Of a DNA stretch of 20,280 bases, positions 5,998-13,435 are shown piece after piece. The notes under the pieces were generated by a model that had not been told where the DNA came from, did not search any database, and saw only the letters and a program-made list of their open reading frames with translations. The stretch's first letter is position 1, and each line of letters begins with the position of its first letter. The position numbers and the translations under genes are program-made. The DNA comes from CALAZP01 sp964410725 (GTDB lineage Bacteria; Bacteroidota; Bacteroidia; Chitinophagales; Saprospiraceae), in assembly GCA_964410725.1 (NCBI GenBank), contig CAYPID010000041.1:1-20280 (forward strand), in the 5' to 3' direction.

Positions 5998-7765
5998 GAC
6001 TCAAATAAGTTAAAATCATTAATAGTTCAGCTGATCCATCCAAAGTAGGTTCATTGGTGCTGTAATCTGCCCAATCGTCCCAATATTTAATATGAGGAGG
6101 TTGAAGATGTTCATATTCGTCGGGTTCGGATAATGTAATGGCCAACATGTGGTCATGAATACTGGTCCATAAAGGACCATCCACTAAACTACCTTTGATC
6201 GGCTGACCCAAAATTCTCCAAAAAGGCATGTGTACGTCTAATGGGGTATCAGCTCCTTCAGGAATTTCAGTAATCATACTTGAATTCCAGGGATTTAATC
6301 CAAAAAGCCAATTAACATGGTCCATCATTAATTCTCTATATTTTTTGGATCCACTCATTTGTTCATAAAGCATAGCTTGGGTAGCCACTGCACTGGCCAG
6401 ATTATTAGAACACCAAATAAAAAGATGCCCAACTCCATAAGGATTCAAATCGGCTCGTCGCTGAATATTTTCAAGGTTTTGTCGAAAAAATCCTAAGGTC
6501 ATATCTTTGTCTTCATCTGTACCCACTTGCCAAAGCACATAATGGCCCATATTGATATAGGGATACATTTCATAATGTCTAGCTGAATCTCGCTCCATCC
6601 AAGACCAAGCTTTTATAATTTGCGCATATTTCCTAGCTTCTTCCAGATATGATTCTTGATGAGTGATTTTATATAGCTGGGCAGCTGCCCATTCCATGTC
6701 ATCTGCCCAAGTATTTTCCTCATATCTGTAAGGGGCTCCATAGCTATTGCCCTGCTGATACCCCTCCTGTTGCTTACCCATTTCATATAATTCAAAAGCT
6801 GCCCTCAAACATATCTGAGCAAAATCTTCAAATCCTGAAATTTTGTGAAAAACTTCATAGCCTAATGCCAAGGTAGCTGCAGATCTTCCTGCTAAATTGG
6901 CTATTCCAGTAGCCTGGCTTTTGTATTTAGACAATCCTTGTGGCTCCCCTGTGGCAAAATAAACTGGTCTAAATTTATTAGGTCCCCAACCATAATCCGC
7001 ATTTTCTTCATGTGGTAATTTGAATCCTCTATGGTCTCGATCATCAGCTACTTGATGATATAATTCAGTGGGACTTGGATGTAATTTGAGAATCCATTCT
7101 AGTCCCCATTTGGCCTCGTCCAAAATATCTGGCAACCCGTTGCTACCCTCCAATCCTCTGGCATCATGCTGGTCCAAAAAAGAAGTAGAATCCATTTGGT
7201 AGGTCATCAACATTCTAGCAGTGGTATTACTACCTGTAATTAAATATTTCAGTTGGTCGCCAGCATCATGCCATCCACCCGTAGCATCAATTCTAGTAGA
7301 ATCAGGCCTTGTTCCAAAAAAACTCAAACCATCCCATTGGTGACAGAATTCTTTGATGTATGGGTTGAATCCACAGCGTTGGGTTCTTATGAAAGAAATT
7401 ACATCGTTTTGCCAAGCAGGATATGCTCCAATAGAAAATTCCTGACTTTGAACCTCCTCATTCTTTAGTTTGAAGTAATATCTCCCCGATTGATTAAAAG
7501 ATGAAAAATCAATTTCATAAGTAAATGGAAATGGTTCCCAAGCGGTTTCAGATTTATGACTGGTAAAAGTGGCTATGACCTTTTGTTGAGAGGTGGAAAC
7601 CAGTTCTAATTGCGGAGTTTTAAGTGCTTTTCTAGATAAAATAAGTACTTTTTTAGGAGCATTTGCAGGGTAACCCTGAAGATTCACCCTTAATTCTATT
7701 TCGAGTTGAGATCCATCAAATAATATTTTACCTAATAACCAACTAAATAAAATTATTATTCTCAT
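5990..7765 (-). CDS. Glycoside hydrolase family 9 enzyme
   Basis: The protein is 591 aa. A hydrophobic leader (1-17) is followed by the N-terminal immunoglobulin-like domain typical of GH9 (about 22-112, LRVNLQGYPANAPKKVLIL to YFKLKNEEVQSQEFSIG). The (alpha/alpha)6 catalytic domain contains GGWHDAGDQLKY (163-174), with Asp167 and Asp170 as the expected catalytic-base pair. It also has FGLNPWNSS with a nearby His (DVHMPFWR) and a C-terminal STNEPTLDGSAEL with Glu572 as the likely acid. GH9 enzymes are inverting glucanases; some bacterial members act on chito- or glucosamine-oligosaccharides. Pairing with a deacetylase and a sugar acetyltransferase points toward an amino-sugar or acetylated substrate, but cello-oligosaccharides are equally possible. 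It is the first gene of the operon. There is no dockerin and no T9SS tail, so it is probably periplasmic. Confidence 0.92.
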   Translation of the reverse strand: MRIIILFSWLLGKILFDGSQLEIELRVNLQGYPANAPKKVLILSRKALKTPQLELVSTSQQKVIATFTSHKSETAWEPFPFTYEIDFSSFNQSGRYYFKLKNEEVQSQEFSIGAYPAWQNDVISFIRTQRCGFNPYIKEFCHQWDGLSFFGTRPDSTRIDATGGWHDAGDQLKYLITGSNTTARMLMTYQMDSTSFLDQHDARGLEGSNGLPDILDEAKWGLEWILKLHPSPTELYHQVADDRDHRGFKLPHEENADYGWGPNKFRPVYFATGEPQGLSKYKSQATGIANLAGRSAATLALGYEVFHKISGFEDFAQICLRAAFELYEMGKQQEGYQQGNSYGAPYRYEENTWADDMEWAAAQLYKITHQESYLEEARKYAQIIKAWSWMERDSARHYEMYPYINMGHYVLWQVGTDEDKDMTLGFFRQNLENIQRRADLNPYGVGHLFIWCSNNLASAVATQAMLYEQMSGSKKYRELMMDHVNWLFGLNPWNSSMITEIPEGADTPLDVHMPFWRILGQPIKGSLVDGPLWTSIHDHMLAITLSEPDEYEHLQPPHIKYWDDWADYSTNEPTLDGSAELLMILTYLSRD

Positions 7766-7873
7766 TTCAACGAATTATGGGTAAACAGACTTAAGATTTA
7801 AATAGAATGCTTAATACATAACAAAAGAATAATTCAAATTTAAATCAGAATCACCATTTAAATTTAGTTAAAA

Positions 7874-8239
7874 ATGAAAAAATTACCTCTTTTGTGTTTG
7901 TTTTCTTTTTTGTCCTTTAATATTATTTATGCTCAAAGGGACTACCTTGAATTTTACATAGAAAACTTTACGGGACAAGACCTTTACGGGTTATATGTAA
8001 CAGCATCAGATGAAAATCAATGGGGGGATGATTTGCTTCCCACTGACTATTTCGAAGCAGGAGATTTAATTCAGGTTACCATACCAATATATAAGAATAC
8101 AATTTGTGACCATGACATTTTAATAACTTACGGTGATAATGAGGAAGGAGAAATAATTTTTAAGGAAATAGACTTTTGTCGACTTACAAAACTAGTCTTT
8201 TACACTAAAAACAATAAAATATACTATAAAGTGGAATAA
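7874..8239 (+). CDS. Small secreted protein, uncharacterised
   Basis: The protein is 121 aa, with a clear signal peptide MKKLPLLCLFSFLSFNIIYAQ and a mature domain of about 100 aa. It is rich in acidic residues. NQWGDDLLPTDYFEAGD (52-68) resembles a nWGeDlLp segment I recall from small periplasmic beta-sandwich-like proteins of Bacteroidota and Proteobacteria. Two cysteines (in NTICDHD and DFCRL) could form a disulfide. It is the only plus-strand gene between 1 and 12398, transcribed divergently from the GH9 operon across a 108-bp AT-rich gap, with no partner behind it. It ends 27 bp from the oppositely oriented T9SS protein. No function can be given. Confidence 0.82.
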   Translation: MKKLPLLCLFSFLSFNIIYAQRDYLEFYIENFTGQDLYGLYVTASDENQWGDDLLPTDYFEAGDLIQVTIPIYKNTICDHDILITYGDNEEGEIIFKEIDFCRLTKLVFYTKNNKIYYKVE

Positions 8240-8266
8240 AAATTCTTGTGTCAGAGAATTATCCTA

Positions 8267-10189
8267 TCATCTAATTAAGTGAATTTCACCGGAATATGTT
8301 CCTACAAAATCATCTAAAAATTCAACCTCTGTTACAAAAATATAAGTATCCTCCTGGACCTGTTGGCCTCGAAAAGTTCCGTCCCAACCTGAGGATAGGT
8401 CATTCGGGAGCAAATTGAACTTTTCAAAAACCTTGGTTCCCCAGCGATCAAAAATGATTAAACTTTGAATTTCTTTAACATTCGGGACATGCCCCTGAAT
8501 GTTAAAGAAATCATTAACTCCGTCTCCATTAGGAGAGAATGCATTAGATATATACACCCTTCTGGTAAGTAGGACATCTACATAAATACTTCGATTTAAT
8601 TCACATCCCAGGTCAGACACAAAAGTCATATCAATTTGATCCGTTCGACTTGGTAAACCCTCGAGAAAAGAACAATCAACATTACAATCTAAAAGGTCCG
8701 TATTTGAATTGATGGTCACGCTTCTCAATGGATAGTTGGCCTGAATAGCTTCTTGTACCCAATCCCCTAATTGCACCTGTACAGAGTCTTTAATCGAAAT
8801 TGATAAAGGTGCGGGGTCCACTAATTCTATAAGGGTATCCATGGCACACCCAAAATAATCTATGCCCAATAATTGGTAGTTTCCCGCTTGAAGGCTTGCA
8901 AATAAACCAGCATTAGTAATCTGAGCCCCTATACCGACTATTTCGAGCGTAATAGGGGGATATCCATTCTGAATAGATTTTACTTGAATGGCTCCTTTAG
9001 AATCACCGGTACATATAGGGTCTGTAACCAGTAAGTTGGCCTCCATTCCAAAATCTGGCATTACGGTTAAATCTAAGGTGACAATGCTGTCACATCCCAA
9101 AGAGGAAATTAAAGAATCTGTATAAATTCCAGTTTGATAATAACTGTTATTCCCTATAAAACTTCCATTTCCTTGGCAAACGGTATCAATGACCGAAATA
9201 AATTTAGGAACTACTTCCAATATTTTAACCGAAGAAATAATTCGACATTTGGAATTTTGAAGATTGGCTGTTGAATTGGCTACTAAAAATCGGTAATAAT
9301 AAAAACCCGCTCTAAACTTGTCATGAATGAAAGTCGTATCATTAGCTCCTGGAATATCTTGCCATGTAATTCCACCATCTGTACTTTCTTGCCATTGGTA
9401 AACAGGAGAATCGTATTCGCTACCGACTAAAACCAGGGCTAAGGAAAGGGGATTTCCATCTTCACAAAGGTTGGTAACTGTGCTAGAAAGAACAACATCA
9501 GTCTCTCCTTCTAATAAGAGATAGGCATCCGGGCCACAAGGTCTAAAGGTGATATTATCAATTGCCAAATCATTACCTATCCCTCCTGGTGCATTATTGC
9601 GAAGCGTTAATTCCAATTCAGTTTGATTGGGTCCGGTCACAAAAGTGAATCCAAAATTATTCCATTTTTCATTCTGAGGCACCCCTCCGGTGGTAAATTT
9701 TTCAACGCCATCGATTAAGAAAGAAACATTAGGTAAAATATGGTTGCCCACTGAGGTTCTAACGATATTTAATACATCAGCTGAAAATTCATATTTAGTA
9801 TCTTCACACAAACCCGTTATTTTTTTGGAATAAAAAATGCCTGGATTATAATCTGCATTCACCAGCATATAGTATCCGTTAGGGTCGTTACTGTTGTCTC
9901 CGATCTGAAGCCAGGTGGCGTATAATCCTGGGATTAAACTTGAATTATTGGTAATAATATATTCCCCATCTCCTGGAGGCCGATTGGTAACATATCTGTA
10001 ACCAGGTGCAATCTTTGGATCTTGAACTAAGGTACTGGAGGTGCCTGAGCCAAAACTTCCGTCATCAAATATATTTTCTCCTAAACTTCCAGAACAAACT
10101 CCAGATTGAGCTACTAATATATATGGTAAAAATAAAACAGAATAAAAAGCTAATATAAAAAAGTAGAGGAGCGGATATTTTTTGTGCAT
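8267..10189 (-). CDS. T9SS-exported multidomain surface protein (gliding motility-associated C-terminal domain)
   Basis: The protein is 640 aa. Residues 1-28 are a long hydrophobic signal peptide ending LVAQ. A jelly-roll-like N-terminal domain follows (about 35-220: NIFDDGSFGSG, YYMLVNADYNPGIFYSKKI, LRNNAPGGIGNDLAIDNITF). Next is an Ig/PKD-like segment with VYQWQESTDGGITW, a CDSIVTLDLTV repeat typical of Bacteroidota adhesins, and a SprB-like segment (PICTGDSKGAI to GNYQLLGIDYFGCAMD). The last 90 residues are the CHU_C/type B sorting domain (SNAFSPNGDGVNDFF, IFDRWGTKVFEK, WDGTFRGQQVQEDTYIF). It should cross the outer membrane by the type IX system and stay on the cell surface or be released. 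The likely role is adhesion or matrix building; the ligand is unknown. It stands alone, downstream of the dnaK terminator. Confidence 0.93.
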   Translation of the reverse strand: MHKKYPLLYFFILAFYSVLFLPYILVAQSGVCSGSLGENIFDDGSFGSGTSSTLVQDPKIAPGYRYVTNRPPGDGEYIITNNSSLIPGLYATWLQIGDNSNDPNGYYMLVNADYNPGIFYSKKITGLCEDTKYEFSADVLNIVRTSVGNHILPNVSFLIDGVEKFTTGGVPQNEKWNNFGFTFVTGPNQTELELTLRNNAPGGIGNDLAIDNITFRPCGPDAYLLLEGETDVVLSSTVTNLCEDGNPLSLALVLVGSEYDSPVYQWQESTDGGITWQDIPGANDTTFIHDKFRAGFYYYRFLVANSTANLQNSKCRIISSVKILEVVPKFISVIDTVCQGNGSFIGNNSYYQTGIYTDSLISSLGCDSIVTLDLTVMPDFGMEANLLVTDPICTGDSKGAIQVKSIQNGYPPITLEIVGIGAQITNAGLFASLQAGNYQLLGIDYFGCAMDTLIELVDPAPLSISIKDSVQVQLGDWVQEAIQANYPLRSVTINSNTDLLDCNVDCSFLEGLPSRTDQIDMTFVSDLGCELNRSIYVDVLLTRRVYISNAFSPNGDGVNDFFNIQGHVPNVKEIQSLIIFDRWGTKVFEKFNLLPNDLSSGWDGTFRGQQVQEDTYIFVTEVEFLDDFVGTYSGEIHLIR

Positions 10190-10228
10190 CGCGGCTTACT
10201 TATCATGGAGTTCAATTTCAAATATATA

Positions 10229-10266
10229 ACAAAAAAAGCCGCAGAGTAAGACTCTACGGCTTTTTA
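10229..10266 (-). terminator. Rho-independent terminator of dnaK
   Basis: On the minus strand GCCGTAGAGT and ACTCTGCGGC pair with one A-C mismatch around a short CTT loop, followed by seven T. A-rich sequence on the far side makes it usable in both directions. It lies about 20 bp past the dnaK stop and separates dnaK from the T9SS protein gene. Confidence 0.9.
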
Positions 10267-10285
10267 TATCCACTCTAGAAGGGAA

Positions 10286-12208
10286 TTATTTTTTGTCGTC
10301 CACTTCTTCGTATTCTACATCAGTCACATCCTCCGCACCAGATTCCTGAGTGCCACCTTCTGCCCCAGTACCATTATCTGCAGTAGTTTGACCGCCACCA
10401 GCTTCCTGAGAAGCCTTGTAAATGTCTTCACTGGCAGCTGCCCAAGCATCATTCAATACCTTGGTTGCAGCTTCAATTGCTGCGGTATCTTGTGATTGAT
10501 GTGCAGTTTTCAATTTGCCTAATGCATCCTCAATAGCAGATTTTTTGTCAGCTGGAACTTTATCGCCAAACTCGCTCATTTGCTTTTCAGTTTGGAAAAT
10601 CAAAGTATCAGCAGCATTTATAGCATCAGCCTTTTCTTTAGCTGCCTTATCTGAATCTGCATTAGCAGCAGCCTCCGCTTTCATTTTTTCAATTTCCTCC
10701 TTGGACAATCCAGTTGAAGCTTCGATCCTAATCTTTTGCTCCTTACCTGTTCCTTTATCTTTAGCCGAGACGTTGAGGATTCCGTTCGCATCCATATCAA
10801 AGATCACTTCAATCTGAGGCACACCTCTAGGTGCTGGAGGAATTCCATCTAAAATGAATTTACCTACCGTCCTGTTGTCCTTAGCCATTGGTCTTTCCCC
10901 TTGTAGAATATGAATTTCTACACTAGGTTGATTGTCCGCAGCTGTAGAATAGGTCTTTGATTTCTTGGTTGGAATGGTAGAGTTAGATTCAATGACCACA
11001 TCGTACACTCCGCCCATAGTTTCGATTCCAAGTGATAAAGGAGTCACATCTAGTAACAATACGTCTTGGACATCCCCACTTAATACACCGCCCTGGATAG
11101 CAGCTCCAATCGCTACAACTTCGTCGGGGTTAACCCCTTTGTTAGGCTTTCTTCCAAAAAATTCCTCAACCGCTTGTTGGATTCTAGGAATCCTTGTTGA
11201 ACCACCTACAAGAATCACCTCATCAATATCAGACTTGTCTAATCCAGCATCTTTTAATGCCAATCTACAAGGTTCTAAAGTTCTTTCTACCAATTGATCT
11301 GCCAACTGTTCAAATTTAGAACGGCTAATTTTTACCACAAGGTGCTTAGGAACACCATCAACTGCTGTGATATAGGGTAAATTTACCTCCGTTTCACTAG
11401 ATGCAGATAATTCGATTTTAGCTTTTTCAGCAGCTTCCTTCAATCGCTGTAAAGCCATAGGGTCTTTTCTCAAATCAATATTTTCTTGATTCTTAAAAGT
11501 ATCCGCAAGGAAATCAATCAAAATTCTGTCGAAATCATCTCCACCTAAATGTGTATCTCCATTAGTGGATTTAACTTCAAATACTCCATCGCCTAATTCC
11601 AAAATGGAAATATCAAAGGTACCTCCACCAAGGTCATATACCGCAATGGTCATGTCTTTGCTTCTCTTGTCTAAACCATAGGCCAATGCTGCAGCAGTAG
11701 GTTCGTTAATAATTCTCTTGATATTCAAACCAGCGATTTCACCAGCCTCTTTGGTTGCTTGCCTTTGTGAGTCATTGAAATAAGCAGGAACAGTCACTAC
11801 TGCTTCTGTGACTGTTTGACCAATAAAATCTTCGGCTACTTTTTTCATTTTCTGAAGGATCATAGCTGAGATTTCTTGTGCAGTGTACTGTCTGCCATCA
11901 ATATCGACTCTTACCGTATCATTGTCTCCCTTAACTGCTTTGTAGGAAATCATTTCAGCTTCACCCATAGCTTCTGTGTACCTGGCTCCCATAAATCTTT
12001 TAATGGAAGAAATGGTTCTAGTTGGGTTAGTAATTGCTTGACGTTTTGCCGGATCTCCTATTTTTCGCTCACCGTTATCCATGAATGCCACCACAGATGG
12101 GGTGGTTCTTCTGCCTTCTTCATTCGGAATCACAACAGGCTCGTTTCCCTCCATTACAGCAACACACGAATTGGTGGTACCTAAATCAATCCCAATAATC
12201 TTGCTCAT
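10286..12208 (-). CDS. dnaK: Chaperone DnaK (Hsp70)
   Basis: The protein is 640 aa from the ATG at 12208, which begins MSKIIGIDLGTTNSCVAVME, the family N-terminus. An in-frame ATG at 12247 would add 13 unrelated residues and is rejected. It contains the full Hsp70 layout: nucleotide-binding domain with phosphate loops DLGTTNS and VYDLGGGTFDISIL and with LVGGSTRIPRIQ; linker DVLLLDVTPLSLGIE; beta-sandwich substrate domain (QGERPMAKDNRTVGKF, PAPRGVPQIEVIFDMDANG); helical lid; and the acidic tail ending EYEEVDDKK. It folds client proteins in the cytoplasm with DnaJ and GrpE, neither of which is in this window. It is monocistronic here, with its own terminator. The upstream region holds interleaved inverted repeats but no CIRCE sequence. 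Confidence 0.99.
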   Translation of the reverse strand: MSKIIGIDLGTTNSCVAVMEGNEPVVIPNEEGRRTTPSVVAFMDNGERKIGDPAKRQAITNPTRTISSIKRFMGARYTEAMGEAEMISYKAVKGDNDTVRVDIDGRQYTAQEISAMILQKMKKVAEDFIGQTVTEAVVTVPAYFNDSQRQATKEAGEIAGLNIKRIINEPTAAALAYGLDKRSKDMTIAVYDLGGGTFDISILELGDGVFEVKSTNGDTHLGGDDFDRILIDFLADTFKNQENIDLRKDPMALQRLKEAAEKAKIELSASSETEVNLPYITAVDGVPKHLVVKISRSKFEQLADQLVERTLEPCRLALKDAGLDKSDIDEVILVGGSTRIPRIQQAVEEFFGRKPNKGVNPDEVVAIGAAIQGGVLSGDVQDVLLLDVTPLSLGIETMGGVYDVVIESNSTIPTKKSKTYSTAADNQPSVEIHILQGERPMAKDNRTVGKFILDGIPPAPRGVPQIEVIFDMDANGILNVSAKDKGTGKEQKIRIEASTGLSKEEIEKMKAEAAANADSDKAAKEKADAINAADTLIFQTEKQMSEFGDKVPADKKSAIEDALGKLKTAHQSQDTAAIEAATKVLNDAWAAASEDIYKASQEAGGGQTTADNGTGAEGGTQESGAEDVTDVEYEEVDDKK

Positions 12209-12291
12209 TTTATTATGCTTTTTGTGATTAAAATTCAATTTGACCAATAATAATCAATGAATATGCCAACTAAAAAAAACCTGTATTTTTA

Positions 12292-12334
12292 TGTCATTAT
12301 TACCGAATGACAGTTTAATGCCTTCGGTAAACTG
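12292..12334. promoter_or_regulatory. Interleaved inverted repeats between dnaK and mltG
   Basis: Three perfect dyads share 43 bp: TGTCATT (12292-12298) with AATGACA (12306-12312); TTACCGAA (12300-12307) with TTCGGTAA (12323-12330); and CAGTTTA (12311-12317) with TAAACTG (12328-12334). They overlap, so not all can form at once, as in switching structures or clustered operators. They lie 84-126 bp before dnaK and 65-107 bp before mltG. The symmetry is seen directly; a regulatory role is inference. Confidence 0.55.
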
Positions 12335-12370
12335 ACAACAATAAAGATTTAGTTGTAAAATTCTGTCAAA

Positions 12371-12384
12371 ACGGCAGATGCCGT
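12371..12384 (+). promoter_or_regulatory. Short hairpin in the mltG leader
   Basis: ACGGC (12371-12375) and GCCGT (12380-12384) pair around an AGAT tetraloop, 14 bp before the mltG ATG. If transcribed it would lie close to the ribosome binding region of mltG. It is short and could be chance. Confidence 0.25.
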
Positions 12385-12398
12385 AAATTCAAATATCA

Positions 12399-13433
12399 AT
12401 GGTGATTCAAAATAATATCAAAAAGATTCTAGGATTTGGAATTGGCCTTGCTATCGTAGTGGTCCTCTCTGCCATTTTCTTCTTTCGTCAGTTTAATGTC
12501 CCCTCTAACTTACAACCCCTTATCATTTCAATAGCTCCAGAGACCACTTTTGAGCAAGTGACCCAACAATTGGTAGATAGTGGAGTGGTTGAAAATCCCT
12601 TACTATTTGATTTTTTCGGACGACAAATGCAGTATGACCGCTATATTAAATCGGGGCGATTTAATATTCAGCCAGGATGGAATACCATAGAATTGATTAG
12701 GAATCTAAGAATGGGGGCCAATATCCCCATTAGAATTACCCTGAATCAAGCCAGGTTGGCTGAAGAAATTGTAGGACAGGTGGCTTCTAAATTTTACTTT
12801 GATTCCACTGATTTAGCTAGTGTATTGTTTGCCGACTCCACCCTGGAATCTTTGGAATTGGATACCAATACCCTAATGAGTTTATTTATCCCCAACACTT
12901 ATGAAATGTACTGGAATACTTCTCCAGAGGGATTTATTAAACGGATGAAAAGGGAACACGACGTATTTTGGAATCAATCTGATCGGCTAAAAAAAGCAGC
13001 GGAAAGGGGCTTGACACCGGAGGAAGTTTACACCATGGCTTCCATTGTAGAAAAAGAAACCCTAATCTACGAAGAAAAAGAAAGAATGGCGGGAGTATAT
13101 CTCAACAGGATTGAACAAGGAATCCCGTTGATGGCTGACCCAACTGCCGTGTTTGCCAGACGAGATTTTGATACTGGCAGAGTTACTTATTATCACACCA
13201 AATTTGACAACCCTTACAACACCTATATGTATGCTGGTTTACCTCCTGGCCCTATTTGTTTGACGTCCATCTCCAGTATAGATGCCGTATTGAATGCTGA
13301 AGAGCACGAATATTTATATTTCTGCGCCTTGGGAGATGGGTCGGGAATGCATTCTTTTGCAACCGATCTTCGAGGCCATGGAGCCAATGTCCGCATTTAT
13401 AAAAACAACCTTAAAAAAAGAGGTATCAGGTAA
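12399..13433 (+). CDS. mltG: Endolytic murein transglycosylase MltG
   Basis: The protein is 344 aa. Residues about 10-29 are one N-terminal membrane helix; the rest is periplasmic. A LysM-like segment (about 45-108) precedes the YceG catalytic domain. The key motif MASIVEKET places the catalytic Glu at residue 218. Further family signatures are YLNRIEQGIPLMADPTAVF, YNTYMYAGLPPGPICLTS and the end segment FCALGDGSGMHSFA. The enzyme cuts nascent glycan strands to set their length during peptidoglycan synthesis. It is divergent from dnaK and shares the repeat-rich gap with it. Its stop is only 2 bp from the stop of the convergent amylase gene, with no terminator between. Confidence 0.96.
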   Translation: MVIQNNIKKILGFGIGLAIVVVLSAIFFFRQFNVPSNLQPLIISIAPETTFEQVTQQLVDSGVVENPLLFDFFGRQMQYDRYIKSGRFNIQPGWNTIELIRNLRMGANIPIRITLNQARLAEEIVGQVASKFYFDSTDLASVLFADSTLESLELDTNTLMSLFIPNTYEMYWNTSPEGFIKRMKREHDVFWNQSDRLKKAAERGLTPEEVYTMASIVEKETLIYEEKERMAGVYLNRIEQGIPLMADPTAVFARRDFDTGRVTYYHTKFDNPYNTYMYAGLPPGPICLTSISSIDAVLNAEEHEYLYFCALGDGSGMHSFATDLRGHGANVRIYKNNLKKRGIR

Positions 13434-13435
13434 GT

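Noticed and set aside
8241..8260. AATTCT/AGAATT hairpin between the convergent genes as a terminator
   Set aside because: The stem is short and AT-rich and has no T tract, so it is too weak to call.
10515..11297. Long open frames antisense to dnaK (10515-10817 and 10965-11297)
   Set aside because: They mirror the codon pattern of a highly expressed conserved gene and have no signal or domain of their own.
12209..12247. Longer start for DnaK (ATG at 12247)
   Set aside because: DnaK proteins begin at MSKIIGIDLG; the extra 13 residues are not part of the family.
12209..12398. CIRCE element for HrcA control of dnaK
   Set aside because: No TTAGCACTC-N9-GAGTGCTAA-like sequence is present; the repeats there are of a different sequence.
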